Below, piece after piece: positions 53,895-62,861 of a stretch of DNA of 64,000 bases (position 1 is the first letter of the stretch; each line of letters opens with the position of its first letter). The notes under the pieces were generated by a model, which saw only the letters and a program-made list of their open reading frames with translations, did no database searches and was not told the origin of the DNA. The stretch comes from Balneola sp. (lineage in GTDB: Bacteria > Bacteroidota > Rhodothermia > Balneolales > Balneolaceae). Location of the stretch: NCBI GenBank assembly GCA_003712055.1, contig RHLJ01000007.1, positions 1 through 64,000 of the forward strand, given 5' to 3'. The position numbers and the translations under genes were made by a program.

Positions 53895-55505
53895 ATGAAA
53901 CGAATAAAAGGAAGTGCATTATCAGACGGAATTCATCATCATGAGCACCATGACTTATGTAGTCGTCGAGATTTTATTAGAAAATTAGGATTGTTCACAG
54001 CGGGTAGTTCATTTGTATTAGGTAGTACTCCCGTTCAGGCTCTTCAAAGCTCCTCTTTATTTAGAAAACTGGCAGGTCTGGAAACCAATAGGGTACTTGT
54101 TTTAATCCAGTTGGATGGTGGTAATGATGGATTAAATACCATTGTGCCCATCGAAAACGATATTTACTACAATGCACGTGAAGATCTGGCTATTTCAAAA
54201 AATAGCACGGTAACCCTTACTGATACGGCAGGTATGCACCCTTCGATGTCTCCTCTTGAGAGTCTATGGAATGAAGGAAAAATGGGGGTCATACAGAACG
54301 TAGGTTATCCTAGTGGCGACTTATCTCATTTCAGATCAACTGATATCTGGCTTACAGGAAGTAGCCATGATGAATATTTAGAAACAGGCTGGATGGGAAG
54401 GCATCTGGATCAGCAATTCCCGGATTTCCAGGAAAATCCAACGGAGTATCCTCTGGCGGTACAGATAGGCGGTGCTTCTTCTTTATTATTTAAAGGCTCT
54501 TCATTGGATATGGGTATGACTCTGAATGATGTAGAAGTTTTGGAATATTTGTTAGAAAATGGAGAAATCTATCCAACCGAAGGAATGCCTGACACTATTT
54601 ATGGTGATGAAATGAGGTATATGCGCATAATGGCGAATAACTCATTTAGGTATGCTGATACTATTAAAACTGCCTATGACTCAACTTCTAATCAGGTTGA
54701 GTTTAATGATCAGGAGTTAGGAAGAAGTCTCTCTATTGTTTCTCGATTAATTAAGGGCAATTTAGGGAGTAAAATTTTTCTTGTAAGCCTTGGAGGTTTT
54801 GATACCCATGCCAATCAATTAGAAGATCATTCAAATCTTTTATCAGAATTAAGTAATGCCATTAAGGATTTTTATGATGATCTAAATGCCGATGGACGTT
54901 CGGAAGAGGTCTTAATTGCTACATTTTCTGAGTTTGGAAGAAGAGTTCACAAGAACGGAGCTGCGGGAACGGATCATGGTACAGCTGCTCCACTATTAGT
55001 GTTCGGGGATAATATTGAAGGAGGAATCATTGGATCTGATCCTAAACTTAACAACTCTGACTTAGATGAATTCGGAAATATGGTTCATGAGTACGATTTC
55101 CGTCAGGTATATGCCACATTACTTAATGATTGGTTTCAATTAGAGGAATCCCAAACAGAAGAAACCATGGGAGATAGTTTTGAAAGGGTTCCTTTTCTAA
55201 AAACAGGTAATTCAGTTAATAACGAAAGTGGTTTATCTCCATTCAAATTTCAGCTTCAGCAAAATTACCCCAACCCTTTTAATCCGAAAACCACCATTTC
55301 GTTTACACTTCAAAGTACTCAGCCAGTAAAGCTAGAGGTATATGATATTCAGGGGCGTGTGGTGCAAACTCTTGTTGAAGGAACAATTTCTGCGGGAGAA
55401 CACAGGGTGCGCTTTGATGCTTCAAATCTTTCCAGCGGAACCTACTTGTACCGCCTGTATGCAGGGAATGAAATACAAACCAAAAGTATGACACTTATCA
55501 AGTGA
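53895..55505 (+). CDS. DUF1501 family protein with Tat signal and T9SS sorting domain
   Basis: The 536-residue protein starts with a His-rich stretch and a twin-arginine motif (CSRRDFIRKLGLF, about residues 22-34) before a hydrophobic stretch (TAGSSFVLGSTPVQA). The DUF1501 core covers ~50-430 (LIQLDGGNDGLNTIVPI, GDLSHFRSTDIWLTGS, LGGFDTHANQ, FSEFGRRVHKNGAAGTDHGTAAP), which is related to sulfatase-fold enzymes. The last ~85 residues are a T9SS type A sorting domain (QNYPNPFNPKTTISF..SGTYLYRL). Tat export of a T9SS cargo is unusual. It is paired with DUF1800. Confidence 0.9.
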   Translation: MKRIKGSALSDGIHHHEHHDLCSRRDFIRKLGLFTAGSSFVLGSTPVQALQSSSLFRKLAGLETNRVLVLIQLDGGNDGLNTIVPIENDIYYNAREDLAISKNSTVTLTDTAGMHPSMSPLESLWNEGKMGVIQNVGYPSGDLSHFRSTDIWLTGSSHDEYLETGWMGRHLDQQFPDFQENPTEYPLAVQIGGASSLLFKGSSLDMGMTLNDVEVLEYLLENGEIYPTEGMPDTIYGDEMRYMRIMANNSFRYADTIKTAYDSTSNQVEFNDQELGRSLSIVSRLIKGNLGSKIFLVSLGGFDTHANQLEDHSNLLSELSNAIKDFYDDLNADGRSEEVLIATFSEFGRRVHKNGAAGTDHGTAAPLLVFGDNIEGGIIGSDPKLNNSDLDEFGNMVHEYDFRQVYATLLNDWFQLEESQTEETMGDSFERVPFLKTGNSVNNESGLSPFKFQLQQNYPNPFNPKTTISFTLQSTQPVKLEVYDIQGRVVQTLVEGTISAGEHRVRFDASNLSSGTYLYRLYAGNEIQTKSMTLIK

Positions 55506-55510
55506 GAAGG

Positions 55511-55843
55511 CTATTCAGTGGTATCGTCCCCTTCATCAACCATGCTCCATCCTAATTCTTCAGCTTCATCCAGGAACTGCTTGTTGATTAGCGCCTGGTA
55601 TACGATTCCGGTAGGACATGAGCAAGCTAAACAAACCCCATGTACAACTTCCCTGGAATCGAGAACTGGGATTTGATTCTCTTCTAGCTGAACAACAGCT
55701 TCCTTTAGGGATGCAAAATCGGGAAAGATACACTGCCTTTCAGCACTAGCTATTCCGATCCAGATACTTTCCTCCAGCTCCTGTTCATTTAAAAAACCAG
55801 AACAACTTGAGAGGAATAATAGCATGAAAAAGAAATATCTCAT
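55511..55843 (-). CDS. Small Cys-rich lipoprotein
   Basis: I do not recognise this 110-residue protein. It has a lipoprotein signal with lipobox LSSC (Cys14) and a mature domain containing Cys38 and the close group CLACSCPTG. These cysteines could bind a metal or form disulfides. The C-terminus is very acidic. It is convergent with DUF1501 with only five bases between the stops and has its own upstream region. Confidence 0.6.
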   Translation of the reverse strand: MRYFFFMLLFLSSCSGFLNEQELEESIWIGIASAERQCIFPDFASLKEAVVQLEENQIPVLDSREVVHGVCLACSCPTGIVYQALINKQFLDEAEELGWSMVDEGDDTTE

Positions 55844-56001
55844 GAGCGATTTAAATAAATGGCACTAAGTTATTATATAATAATTGGGAAAGTGACTTAC
55901 CAATAACCATTAACAAATAACTATCATGTTAGTGAATAACCAATGGGCTGTAATTTATTGTACTCTATGTATTCGTTGCACCTAACGATGTGGCTAACAC
56001 A

Positions 56002-56454
56002 TTATTTGCTGTCAATAGTACTTTCTATTCTTACATCATTTAAAAGCGTACGATGTACCGGACATTTTTTTGAGATTTCCAACAATTTGTCTAGTTGTTT
56101 ATCATCAAGCTCGCCTTTAATAATCAGTTCTTTTTCAATCACGTCTATTTTTGAAGAAGGGTCTTCACAGCTCTTGCAATCATCAACATGACTCTTATTG
56201 TGTCTAAGTTCTACATACATATCTCCCAGTTCCCAGCCTTTTCTTTGAGCATACATTTTAACGGTCATTACTGTGCACGTTCCTAACGACATAAGTAAAA
56301 GATCATAGGGGTCCGGACCAAGATTTTGCCCGCCATCTACTTCTACAGGTTCATCAGAGATAAGCTCATGCTTTCCAGCTGTTAACGTTGTTTTAAAGGG
56401 TTCGTCTTTAGGCAAATAAACGTGGACAATTTTTTTTGAATCCTGATCTGTCAT
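56002..56454 (-). CDS. OsmC/Ohr family peroxiredoxin-like protein
   Basis: The 150-residue protein has the OsmC core: DPYDLLLMSLGTCTVMTVKMYAQRKGWEL with the first redox Cys, and LEISKKCPVHRTL with the second. Members reduce organic hydroperoxides as homodimers, with cysteines meeting at the interface. The conserved Arg/Glu pair is less clear from sequence alone. It is transcribed by itself; a 175-base gap upstream separates it from the divergent LpxH-like gene. Confidence 0.9.
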   Translation of the reverse strand: MTDQDSKKIVHVYLPKDEPFKTTLTAGKHELISDEPVEVDGGQNLGPDPYDLLLMSLGTCTVMTVKMYAQRKGWELGDMYVELRHNKSHVDDCKSCEDPSSKIDVIEKELIIKGELDDKQLDKLLEISKKCPVHRTLLNDVRIESTIDSK

Positions 56455-56628
56455 AATTGATAAGGTTGGTTACTAAGACAAAGTACTTCAAAATCTGTAA
56501 AGAGAAAGGAGTGATTACAGTACCCAGGTTACAATCCCGTAACCTTTTCATTACCTAAAGGTAATACGCAAGCTATTCTATGGTAACAAGAAAACAAGAT
56601 TTTAATCGATAAATCATCTTTACAGGCT

Positions 56629-57444
56629 ATGAAAAGATCCCTAGATACGGTAGTAATCTCGGACGTTCATCTGGGTACTGTTGGCTGTCATGCTGTTGAA
56701 CTTGTCCAATATCTCAATTCAATTGAACCAAAACGGATAATCCTCAATGGGGATTTTATTGATATGTGGCAGTTCAAAAAGTATTACTGGCCGGAAGCCC
56801 ACATGCACGTAATCCGTACTTTAATAACCATGATGACTAACGGAGTAGATATCTATTATCTCACCGGAAATCATGATGAAACCCTTCGCAAAGTATCCAG
56901 CCTTCAGTTAGGTCCTTTGTTCATTCTCGATAAACTTGTTCTTGAGCTAAATGGGGAAAAGGTATGGTTCTTCCATGGTGACATTTTCGACGTGACTATG
57001 AAGTACTCAAAATGGCTAGCTAAATTAGGGGGCAAAGGGTACGAGCTATTGATTCTCCTAAACCGATGGGTGAATAAAATCTCCCAGAAATTGGGGTATG
57101 GTAAGTTATCTCTCTCTAAAAAAATTAAAGACAGCGTTAAAACAGCAGTTAACTTTATTGATGATTTTGAAGTAACTGCTATGGAGCTCGCGATAGATGA
57201 AGGATATGATTATGTGGTTTGTGGTCATATACATCAACCAAAAATACGCGGTTATGAGAATGAGAAAGGTTCTGTGATTTATTTGAATTCAGGAGACTGG
57301 ATCGAAAATCTAACCTGTCTTGAATATGATGGCCATGAATGGAGCCTTTACCGATATGAGGAAGACACGGTACTACAGGAAAGCCCAAGGGTAACACAAC
57401 TTATCCAGCGCCATACGAATGATGCTAAAGTTATGATAGGATGA
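56629..57444 (+). CDS. LpxH-like UDP-2,3-diacylglucosamine diphosphatase family metallophosphoesterase
   Basis: The 271-residue enzyme has all five metallophosphoesterase motifs: VVISDVHLGTVG, ILNGDFIDMW, YLTGNHDETL, WFFHGDIFD and CGHIHQPKI. Length and the helical insert at ~130-180 fit the LpxH-related UDP-2,3-diacylglucosamine diphosphatase family. The exact substrate may differ, since its partner gene is a glycosyltransferase and not lpxB. The ends overlap by 4 bases, so the two form one unit. Confidence 0.87.
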   Translation: MKRSLDTVVISDVHLGTVGCHAVELVQYLNSIEPKRIILNGDFIDMWQFKKYYWPEAHMHVIRTLITMMTNGVDIYYLTGNHDETLRKVSSLQLGPLFILDKLVLELNGEKVWFFHGDIFDVTMKYSKWLAKLGGKGYELLILLNRWVNKISQKLGYGKLSLSKKIKDSVKTAVNFIDDFEVTAMELAIDEGYDYVVCGHIHQPKIRGYENEKGSVIYLNSGDWIENLTCLEYDGHEWSLYRYEEDTVLQESPRVTQLIQRHTNDAKVMIG

Positions 57445-58448
57445 GAATACTATACGGAGTACAAGGAACCGGACATGGTCATATAAGTCGGGCCAGAGTT
57501 GTGCTTCCAAAGCTGCGGGAGTATGCAGAGGTAGATGTACTTATAAGCGGATATAACTTCCACATGGACCTCGATGGAGAGATAGCTTATAAAGCCCGGG
57601 GAATTAGCCTTACCTACGACAGCAAGGGTAGTGTGGATTTTTTAGAGACGGCACTCAATTTAAAACCGGTAAAATTCATACAGGATATTCAATCTGTTCC
57701 CCTGGAGGAATACGATTTTGTCGTAAATGATTTCGAGCCAGTCACAGCCTGGGCTGCTCAAACAGCTGGAGTTAATTGTGTAGGTATCAGTCATCAAGCG
57801 GCCTTTATGTCTCCAAATGTACCTAGGCCTCAAAAAAAGTCGCTAATGGCAGAAGGAGTGATGAAACATTTTGCTCCTTTTTCGGTTCCCGTGGGTTCTC
57901 ATTATTTACGCTACGATGATTTTATTGAACCTCCAATTATCAGAAAGCAAATCAAGGAACTGAATCCTTTTCAGGGAGATCACATCACGGTTTACCTTCC
58001 TGCATTCGATCATGAAACTCTCAGTTCTGTGTTTAATCAGGTAAAGCAGGTGCAATGGCATATTTTTTCTCCCACTTGTGATGAGCCTTACGAAAAAGGG
58101 AATGTATATATTCGCCCAATTGGAAAGGATAGTTTCCTAAAGAGCTTCGAAAGCTGTTTAGGTGTAGTTTCATCTACTGGATTTGAAACCACTTCGGAAT
58201 CAATGTTTTTGGGCAAAAGACTACTGACCATTCCTATCAGAAACCAATATGAACAATTATGTAATGCAGCCGCACTTGAGAAGTTAGGCGGGAGTGTTAT
58301 TTATAACATTGATGGCTCTTTCAAAACTAAAGTAAGCGACTGGATTCTAAATGGGGAAGCATTGGAGCTCCCTGAAATATCTGACGAAGATGTGCTCGTC
58401 AATAAGATCCTTACTGCAGGAATAGGGGAAGAGGTGGAGCTTTCTTGA
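57441..58448 (+). CDS. GT-B glycosyltransferase (MurG/MJ1255-like)
   Basis: The 335-residue protein starts with a GT-B glycine-rich loop (ILYGVQGTGHGHISRARVVLPKL). The C-terminal half has the UDP-sugar region, VVSSTGFETTSESMFLGKRLLTIPIRNQYEQLCNAAAL, matching the nucleotide-diphosphate-sugar site of GT28/MurG-like enzymes. It overlaps the phosphoesterase gene by 4 bases. The pair may add sugar to, and trim, a lipid-linked glycolipid, but this is inference. Confidence 0.83.
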   Translation: MRILYGVQGTGHGHISRARVVLPKLREYAEVDVLISGYNFHMDLDGEIAYKARGISLTYDSKGSVDFLETALNLKPVKFIQDIQSVPLEEYDFVVNDFEPVTAWAAQTAGVNCVGISHQAAFMSPNVPRPQKKSLMAEGVMKHFAPFSVPVGSHYLRYDDFIEPPIIRKQIKELNPFQGDHITVYLPAFDHETLSSVFNQVKQVQWHIFSPTCDEPYEKGNVYIRPIGKDSFLKSFESCLGVVSSTGFETTSESMFLGKRLLTIPIRNQYEQLCNAAALEKLGGSVIYNIDGSFKTKVSDWILNGEALELPEISDEDVLVNKILTAGIGEEVELS

Positions 58449-58455
58449 ACTAAAC

Positions 58456-58497
58456 ATTGAACATAGAACTTCGAAGTTCATTTGTTCAAAGTTCAAT
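58456..58497. terminator. Nested inverted repeat between convergent genes (candidate terminator)
   Basis: Outer arms ATTGAAC / GTTCAAT enclose a perfect 14-base palindrome GAACTTCGAAGTTC (58466-58479). The element fills the 58-base gap between the convergent glycosyltransferase and DinB-like genes. There is no long T tract, so termination is inferred from place and fold. Confidence 0.55.
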
Positions 58498-58506
58498 TCC
58501 TTCTTC

Positions 58507-59031
58507 CTAAAGGTATCTCTCGTTCATAATTGAAACGTGGTGGGCAACATGACCTACAATAATGAAAGCCAATGCTCTTACAGTAACATCCATACCGCTC
58601 GCATTTCCTTGACGCGAGATCATTTCCTTAGTCATGCTGTCAAATAAGTGGATAGTGGAAACCCTTACTGCCAGGAATTCATTGGCAAGATTACTTAATT
58701 CTCTACTGTTATAATTGTTCTCAGCCATGTATATGTCCTGATCCATTCCAGGTAAGGCTTGTTCATCTCCTCTGCTTATGGCAAAGGCTCTATAGCTAAA
58801 CAAACGCTCTGCTTCAATCATATGTCCAAATACTTCTTTGATAGTCCACTTATCAGGAGCATATTTGAAATACGCCTTATCTCCAGGTATAGAATTAGCT
58901 AAAGTAAATAAGTTGTGCATTTGTTTATTGAGAGTATGAATAACATTCCCTTTTTTTACATGACTCACATAAGTAGAATAAAAGTGCGCGTATTCTGAAG
59001 AATCAGGATACTCATCTTCCCAAATTTCCAT
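58507..59031 (-). CDS. DinB-like (DinB_2) family protein
   Basis: The 174-residue protein has the DinB/YfiT four-helix-bundle layout: DKWTIKEVFGHMIEAERLFSYRAFAISRG with the first metal His, and AFIIVGHVAHHVSIMNERY with the other two. Members bind a divalent metal and include thiol-dependent S-transferases (bacillithiol or mycothiol types), but the substrate here is unknown. It is monocistronic. Confidence 0.86.
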   Translation of the reverse strand: MEIWEDEYPDSSEYAHFYSTYVSHVKKGNVIHTLNKQMHNLFTLANSIPGDKAYFKYAPDKWTIKEVFGHMIEAERLFSYRAFAISRGDEQALPGMDQDIYMAENNYNSRELSNLANEFLAVRVSTIHLFDSMTKEMISRQGNASGMDVTVRALAFIIVGHVAHHVSIMNERYL

Positions 59032-59201
59032 GGTGTACTTGGTTTAAATTGAGATTCTTTTCAATGTATATAAGCTTAATTGAAGAACCAATATTTGATT
59101 CAAGACTAGAGTTCATAAAAAGTAAAATGCACAGGTTTTCGTATCTTTATACGCTATCCATTTAGGGGCATTAAACCTACAGATTTGTAAAACGAAGTAA
59201 T

Positions 59202-60617
59202 ATGTTTTTTGAACAAGTATTTGAAGAGAAACTGGCACAATATGCATATGTAATTGGATGCCAAAAAACCGGCGAAGCTATTGTTATAGATCCTATGCGG
59301 GATATTGATCGATATGAGAAACTTGCATCAAAGCATGGTCTTAGCATTGTTGCAGCTGGTGAGACTCATATTCATGCCGATTACCTTTCCGGATTGAGAG
59401 AGTATACTGAAAGAGGAGTGAAAGTTTATGCTTCGGATGAAGGAGACCAGGATTGGAAATATGAATGGTTGATTGGAAGCCAATATGATTACCAATTACT
59501 TAAAGATGGTGATCAGTTCAGTATTGGGAATATCCGCTTTGATGTACTTTACACCCCGGGCCATACTCCTGAACACATCAGTTTTTTAGTTACGGATGGT
59601 GCTGCTACAGATGAGCCAATGGGCATTCTGTCTGGTGATTTTGTTTTTGTAGGAGATGTAGGTCGTCCGGACTTATTAGAAACCGCTGCAGGTCTTGAAG
59701 GATCTATGGAAACTTCTGCGAAGACTTTATATAAATCCATTGAAAAGTTTAAAACCATGCCAGACTATCTTCAATTATGGCCAGGTCATGGTGCTGGAAG
59801 TGCATGTGGGAAGGCTTTGGGAGCAGTTCCTAAATCGACAATTGGCTATGAGCAACGGTTCAACACTTCGATAAAATCGGCGATTACAGAAAAGGATTTT
59901 GTGGATTACATCCTGGATGGGCAACCAGAACCCCCGCTCTATTTTGCGAGAATGAAGAGGGATAACAAGAAAGGTCCAAAGGTTCTTGGGCAACTTCCTA
60001 ATCCAAAGAGATTATCTATCGAAGAAATTGTAAAGAGTACCGCTACAGATTCAGCAGTTGTACTAGATACCAGAAATCGTACTGAGTTTATGGCTGGTCA
60101 TCTTAAAAATTCCTTGTTGGCTACACTAAAAAAAGACTTTAATACCATCGCGGGTTCTTACATAACGGAACATCAGGATATATACTTAATTGCTGATGAG
60201 TCACAAATTGAAGAGGCCGTAACCGATCTAATACGTGTAGGGTTAGATAACATCAAAGGATATGCAACTCCCGAGGATATAATTAAATCAGGTGTTGAGC
60301 TGGTTTCTACGGAAACGATTGACTTTGAAGATGTGGACAGTCTAATGGCCCAGGGAGAGGCAACATTATTAGATGCTCGAAAAAAATCTGAATTTGATCT
60401 AGGTCATCATCCTGATGCAATTAATATTTCTCATACCAGATTGCTTGATCGATTTGAAGAGATTCCAACAGAAAAGCCAGTCCTCATTCATTGTAAATCC
60501 GGAAACAGAGCTTCATTCGCATCTGCTTTGCTAGAGTCAAAAGGGTATGAAGTGAAGTATGTAGATGACAACGTAGAGCCCTGGCTGGAAAAGAATAACC
60601 TGATGATCGAGGCGTAA
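59202..60617 (+). CDS. CstB-like persulfide dioxygenase with two rhodanese domains
   Basis: The 471-residue protein joins an MBL-fold dioxygenase domain (~1-245; GETHIHADYLSG, TPGHTPEHISF, SGDFVFVGDVGRPDLL, LWPGHGAGS) to two rhodanese domains. The first (~275-365) lacks the active-site Cys and is a pseudo-rhodanese. The second (~375-470) has the active loop HCKSGNRAS. This MBL / pseudo-rhodanese / rhodanese order is that of CstB, which oxidises persulfides to thiosulfate with non-haem iron. The gene is one base upstream of a TauE exporter gene, consistent with sulfide detoxification. No cstR or sqr is visible. Confidence 0.9.
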   Translation: MFFEQVFEEKLAQYAYVIGCQKTGEAIVIDPMRDIDRYEKLASKHGLSIVAAGETHIHADYLSGLREYTERGVKVYASDEGDQDWKYEWLIGSQYDYQLLKDGDQFSIGNIRFDVLYTPGHTPEHISFLVTDGAATDEPMGILSGDFVFVGDVGRPDLLETAAGLEGSMETSAKTLYKSIEKFKTMPDYLQLWPGHGAGSACGKALGAVPKSTIGYEQRFNTSIKSAITEKDFVDYILDGQPEPPLYFARMKRDNKKGPKVLGQLPNPKRLSIEEIVKSTATDSAVVLDTRNRTEFMAGHLKNSLLATLKKDFNTIAGSYITEHQDIYLIADESQIEEAVTDLIRVGLDNIKGYATPEDIIKSGVELVSTETIDFEDVDSLMAQGEATLLDARKKSEFDLGHHPDAINISHTRLLDRFEEIPTEKPVLIHCKSGNRASFASALLESKGYEVKYVDDNVEPWLEKNNLMIEA

Positions 60618-60618
60618 C

Positions 60619-61389
60619 ATGTTTTGGGCCTGGTTGGGAGCATTAGTAATTGGGTTATCTCTTGGACTATTAGGATCAGGGGGCTCGATTCTTACAGTAC
60701 CAGTACTTATTTATCTGGTTGACCAGCCTGAAAAAGTGGCTATAGCTGAATCACTTGGGATCGTTGCTTCCATTAGTTTATTTGGGGCTATCCCTTATGC
60801 ATGGCGCAAGGAAATAGATTGGAAAAGCGTGCTATGGTTTGGTGTTCCGGGAATGGTAGGAACTTATTATGGGGCGACACTCTCTCAGTTTCTTTCAGGG
60901 AATTCCCAATTAATCATTTTTGCGATAGTAATGCTTTTAGCTGCTTTTTTAATGGTGAAGGATAATCCGCGCCTGAAAAAGGAGAAAGGGTATTCTGCTC
61001 CTCGATATATACTCATCCTGGAAGGTGCTATCGTCGGGATAGTTACCGGATTAGTAGGAGTAGGTGGAGGATTCTTGATCATACCGGCGCTGGTTTTATT
61101 CGGTGGATTAAAAATGAGGATCGCTGTTGGAACAAGCCTTACTATTATCGCAGCAAAGAGTTTTATCGGTTTCTATAAATATCTGGATGTGCTCCGAGTT
61201 GAGAAGCTGAATATTGATTGGGAACTACTGGCAATTTTCACCGCCATAGGAATTATCGGTAGTATGGTTGGTGGAAGACTAAGTAAAAAGGTACCTCAGA
61301 AATCACTAAAGAAGGGATTTGGAGTATTCTTGATTGGCATGGGTGCTTTTATCCTCTGGAGTAATCTGTCTAAGACCTTTATGGTTTAG
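60619..61389 (+). CDS. TauE/SafE family sulfite/sulfur-anion exporter
   Basis: The 256-residue protein has about eight membrane helices and the two TauE inverted-repeat signatures: LGSGGSILTVPVLIYLV near the start and GLVGVGGGFLIIPALVLFGG in the second half. It probably exports sulfite or thiosulfate made by the upstream enzyme, as tauE does in staphylococcal cst loci. It starts one base after the CstB-like stop. Confidence 0.9.
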   Translation: MFWAWLGALVIGLSLGLLGSGGSILTVPVLIYLVDQPEKVAIAESLGIVASISLFGAIPYAWRKEIDWKSVLWFGVPGMVGTYYGATLSQFLSGNSQLIIFAIVMLLAAFLMVKDNPRLKKEKGYSAPRYILILEGAIVGIVTGLVGVGGGFLIIPALVLFGGLKMRIAVGTSLTIIAAKSFIGFYKYLDVLRVEKLNIDWELLAIFTAIGIIGSMVGGRLSKKVPQKSLKKGFGVFLIGMGAFILWSNLSKTFMV

Positions 61390-61398
61390 TTTTTTTAG

Positions 61399-61423
61399 GT
61401 CATCCCGGACTTGATCCGGGATC
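61399..61423. repeat. Short hairpin repeat GTCATCCCGGACTTGATCCG type
   Basis: The stem ATCCCGGA (61402-61409) / TCCGGGAT (61415-61422) has a CTTGA loop. It shares only the GTCATCC start with the four-copy hairpin family and looks like a second type of dispersed palindrome common in bacterial intergenic gaps. It lies after the TauE gene, before the convergent permease. Confidence 0.7.
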
Positions 61424-61475
61424 TGTGAAGCCGGATTCTTTGACTAAAGAGAAGGAGAAATTACAATCGGGCTCC

Positions 61476-62768
61476 CTAGTCCCTAACCTGCTTCCTACCA
61501 ATCCAATACAAAATTGAACCTACCGCGATAAAAAGAGCAGTCATCCAAATGTTCTTCAGGCTCACCTGGAACATCAGCCAAAGGCAGGCTAAAATCCCAA
61601 GAACGGGTATAGTATAACCTCCTTTTAGAGTAAAGGTATTCTCACCTTTAAACTTCGGGCGGAGTTTTGGTACAGCTGCACAAGTGATGATATAGAAGAA
61701 CACCCGAGAAAGAACGGTCATGGCCGCCAATGCAGTAAAAGAACCCAAAGCAGCACCGATAAAAGAAAAAACCCCAAAGAAAATCACTGAATTTGAGGGT
61801 GTTAGGAATTTGGAATGAACTTTTCCAAACCAGTTAGGGAGTGATTTATCAAGAGAAAGGGCATAGGTAAGCCGGGGAGTAGAGAACATATTACTAACCA
61901 GGTTTCCGGTCACAGAAGTTGCTACTCCAATCATAAGTATCACAGCACCTATTTCTCCAAATAAGGCCGAAGATGCATCCAGTAGTGGAGAAGTTGAAGA
62001 AGCTAAATCAGGGACTGCTGCCTCTGCTACAAGCTGGATAAGCATATAGAGAATTACAATAGAACCTAAACCAAGAATCAGTGCTCTGGGCATATCTCGT
62101 TCAGGATTCTTGGTTTCACCGGCAGGGACAACACCTCCTTCAAAACCTACGAAAGCATATATAAGCAGAAGGGTAGCAGCCCCAAGGTTTTCAGTAATTG
62201 GTTGCTGTGATTCGAAAGAAGGCAGAATTTCACCACCAAGCATCACCAACCCACCAAATACCAGCATGATGAGTACAGAAAATTTTAAGACAGTAAAGGC
62301 AGCAAGTGAACGAATTGATTCAACGGAGCCAAGCACATTGACAAAGGTAAGTGCTCCACAAATAATAGCCAGAGAGATAATACGTCCAATACCTTCACCA
62401 GCAGGAGCATAAAAATATCCTATACTTTCGACCAGGAGAACGGAATTAGCAGCAAAGGAAATCATCCGAGCCATGTAGTACAGCCATCCACTTTGGAATC
62501 CGATGAAAGGGCCGAAAGCTTCTGTACCATATCTAACAGGGCCACCTGTACCTCTGAAGTAGCTACCCAATTCAGCAAAGCTGAGAATTACAGGCAAGAT
62601 AAGAATAGCACAGAAGGCATAAATCCATACGCTGTAAGATCCTGCCAGGGCATTTGCTCCACTAGGAAGTCCAAAAATACCCGCCCCGATTAACCCATTT
62701 ACAACAAGAAGCCAAATTCCCCAGGTTCCAAGTTTTCGGGGTAGTTTTTCTTTGGTGGATGTATTCAT
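61476..62768 (-). CDS. APC family amino-acid permease
   Basis: The 430-residue protein has about twelve helices and the APC markers LGTWGIWLLVVNGLIGAGIFGLPSG (helix 1 with the GxG substrate break), GGPVRYGTEAFGPFIGFQSGWLYY and FVGFEGGVVPAGETKNPERDMPRA (helix 6). It imports or exchanges amino acids or polyamines; the substrate cannot be set. It is transcribed alone, and the 580-base region upstream of its start holds the structured element described below. Confidence 0.9.
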   Translation of the reverse strand: MNTSTKEKLPRKLGTWGIWLLVVNGLIGAGIFGLPSGANALAGSYSVWIYAFCAILILPVILSFAELGSYFRGTGGPVRYGTEAFGPFIGFQSGWLYYMARMISFAANSVLLVESIGYFYAPAGEGIGRIISLAIICGALTFVNVLGSVESIRSLAAFTVLKFSVLIMLVFGGLVMLGGEILPSFESQQPITENLGAATLLLIYAFVGFEGGVVPAGETKNPERDMPRALILGLGSIVILYMLIQLVAEAAVPDLASSTSPLLDASSALFGEIGAVILMIGVATSVTGNLVSNMFSTPRLTYALSLDKSLPNWFGKVHSKFLTPSNSVIFFGVFSFIGAALGSFTALAAMTVLSRVFFYIITCAAVPKLRPKFKGENTFTLKGGYTIPVLGILACLWLMFQVSLKNIWMTALFIAVGSILYWIGRKQVRD

Positions 62769-62861
62769 GGCCAGAAGTTAATCGATTACACTCATAAAAC
62801 TAGAAATGATTTATCGTTCTTTTGGACCGCTAAAAGTACATGGCCATCAAAACGGTTCTTT

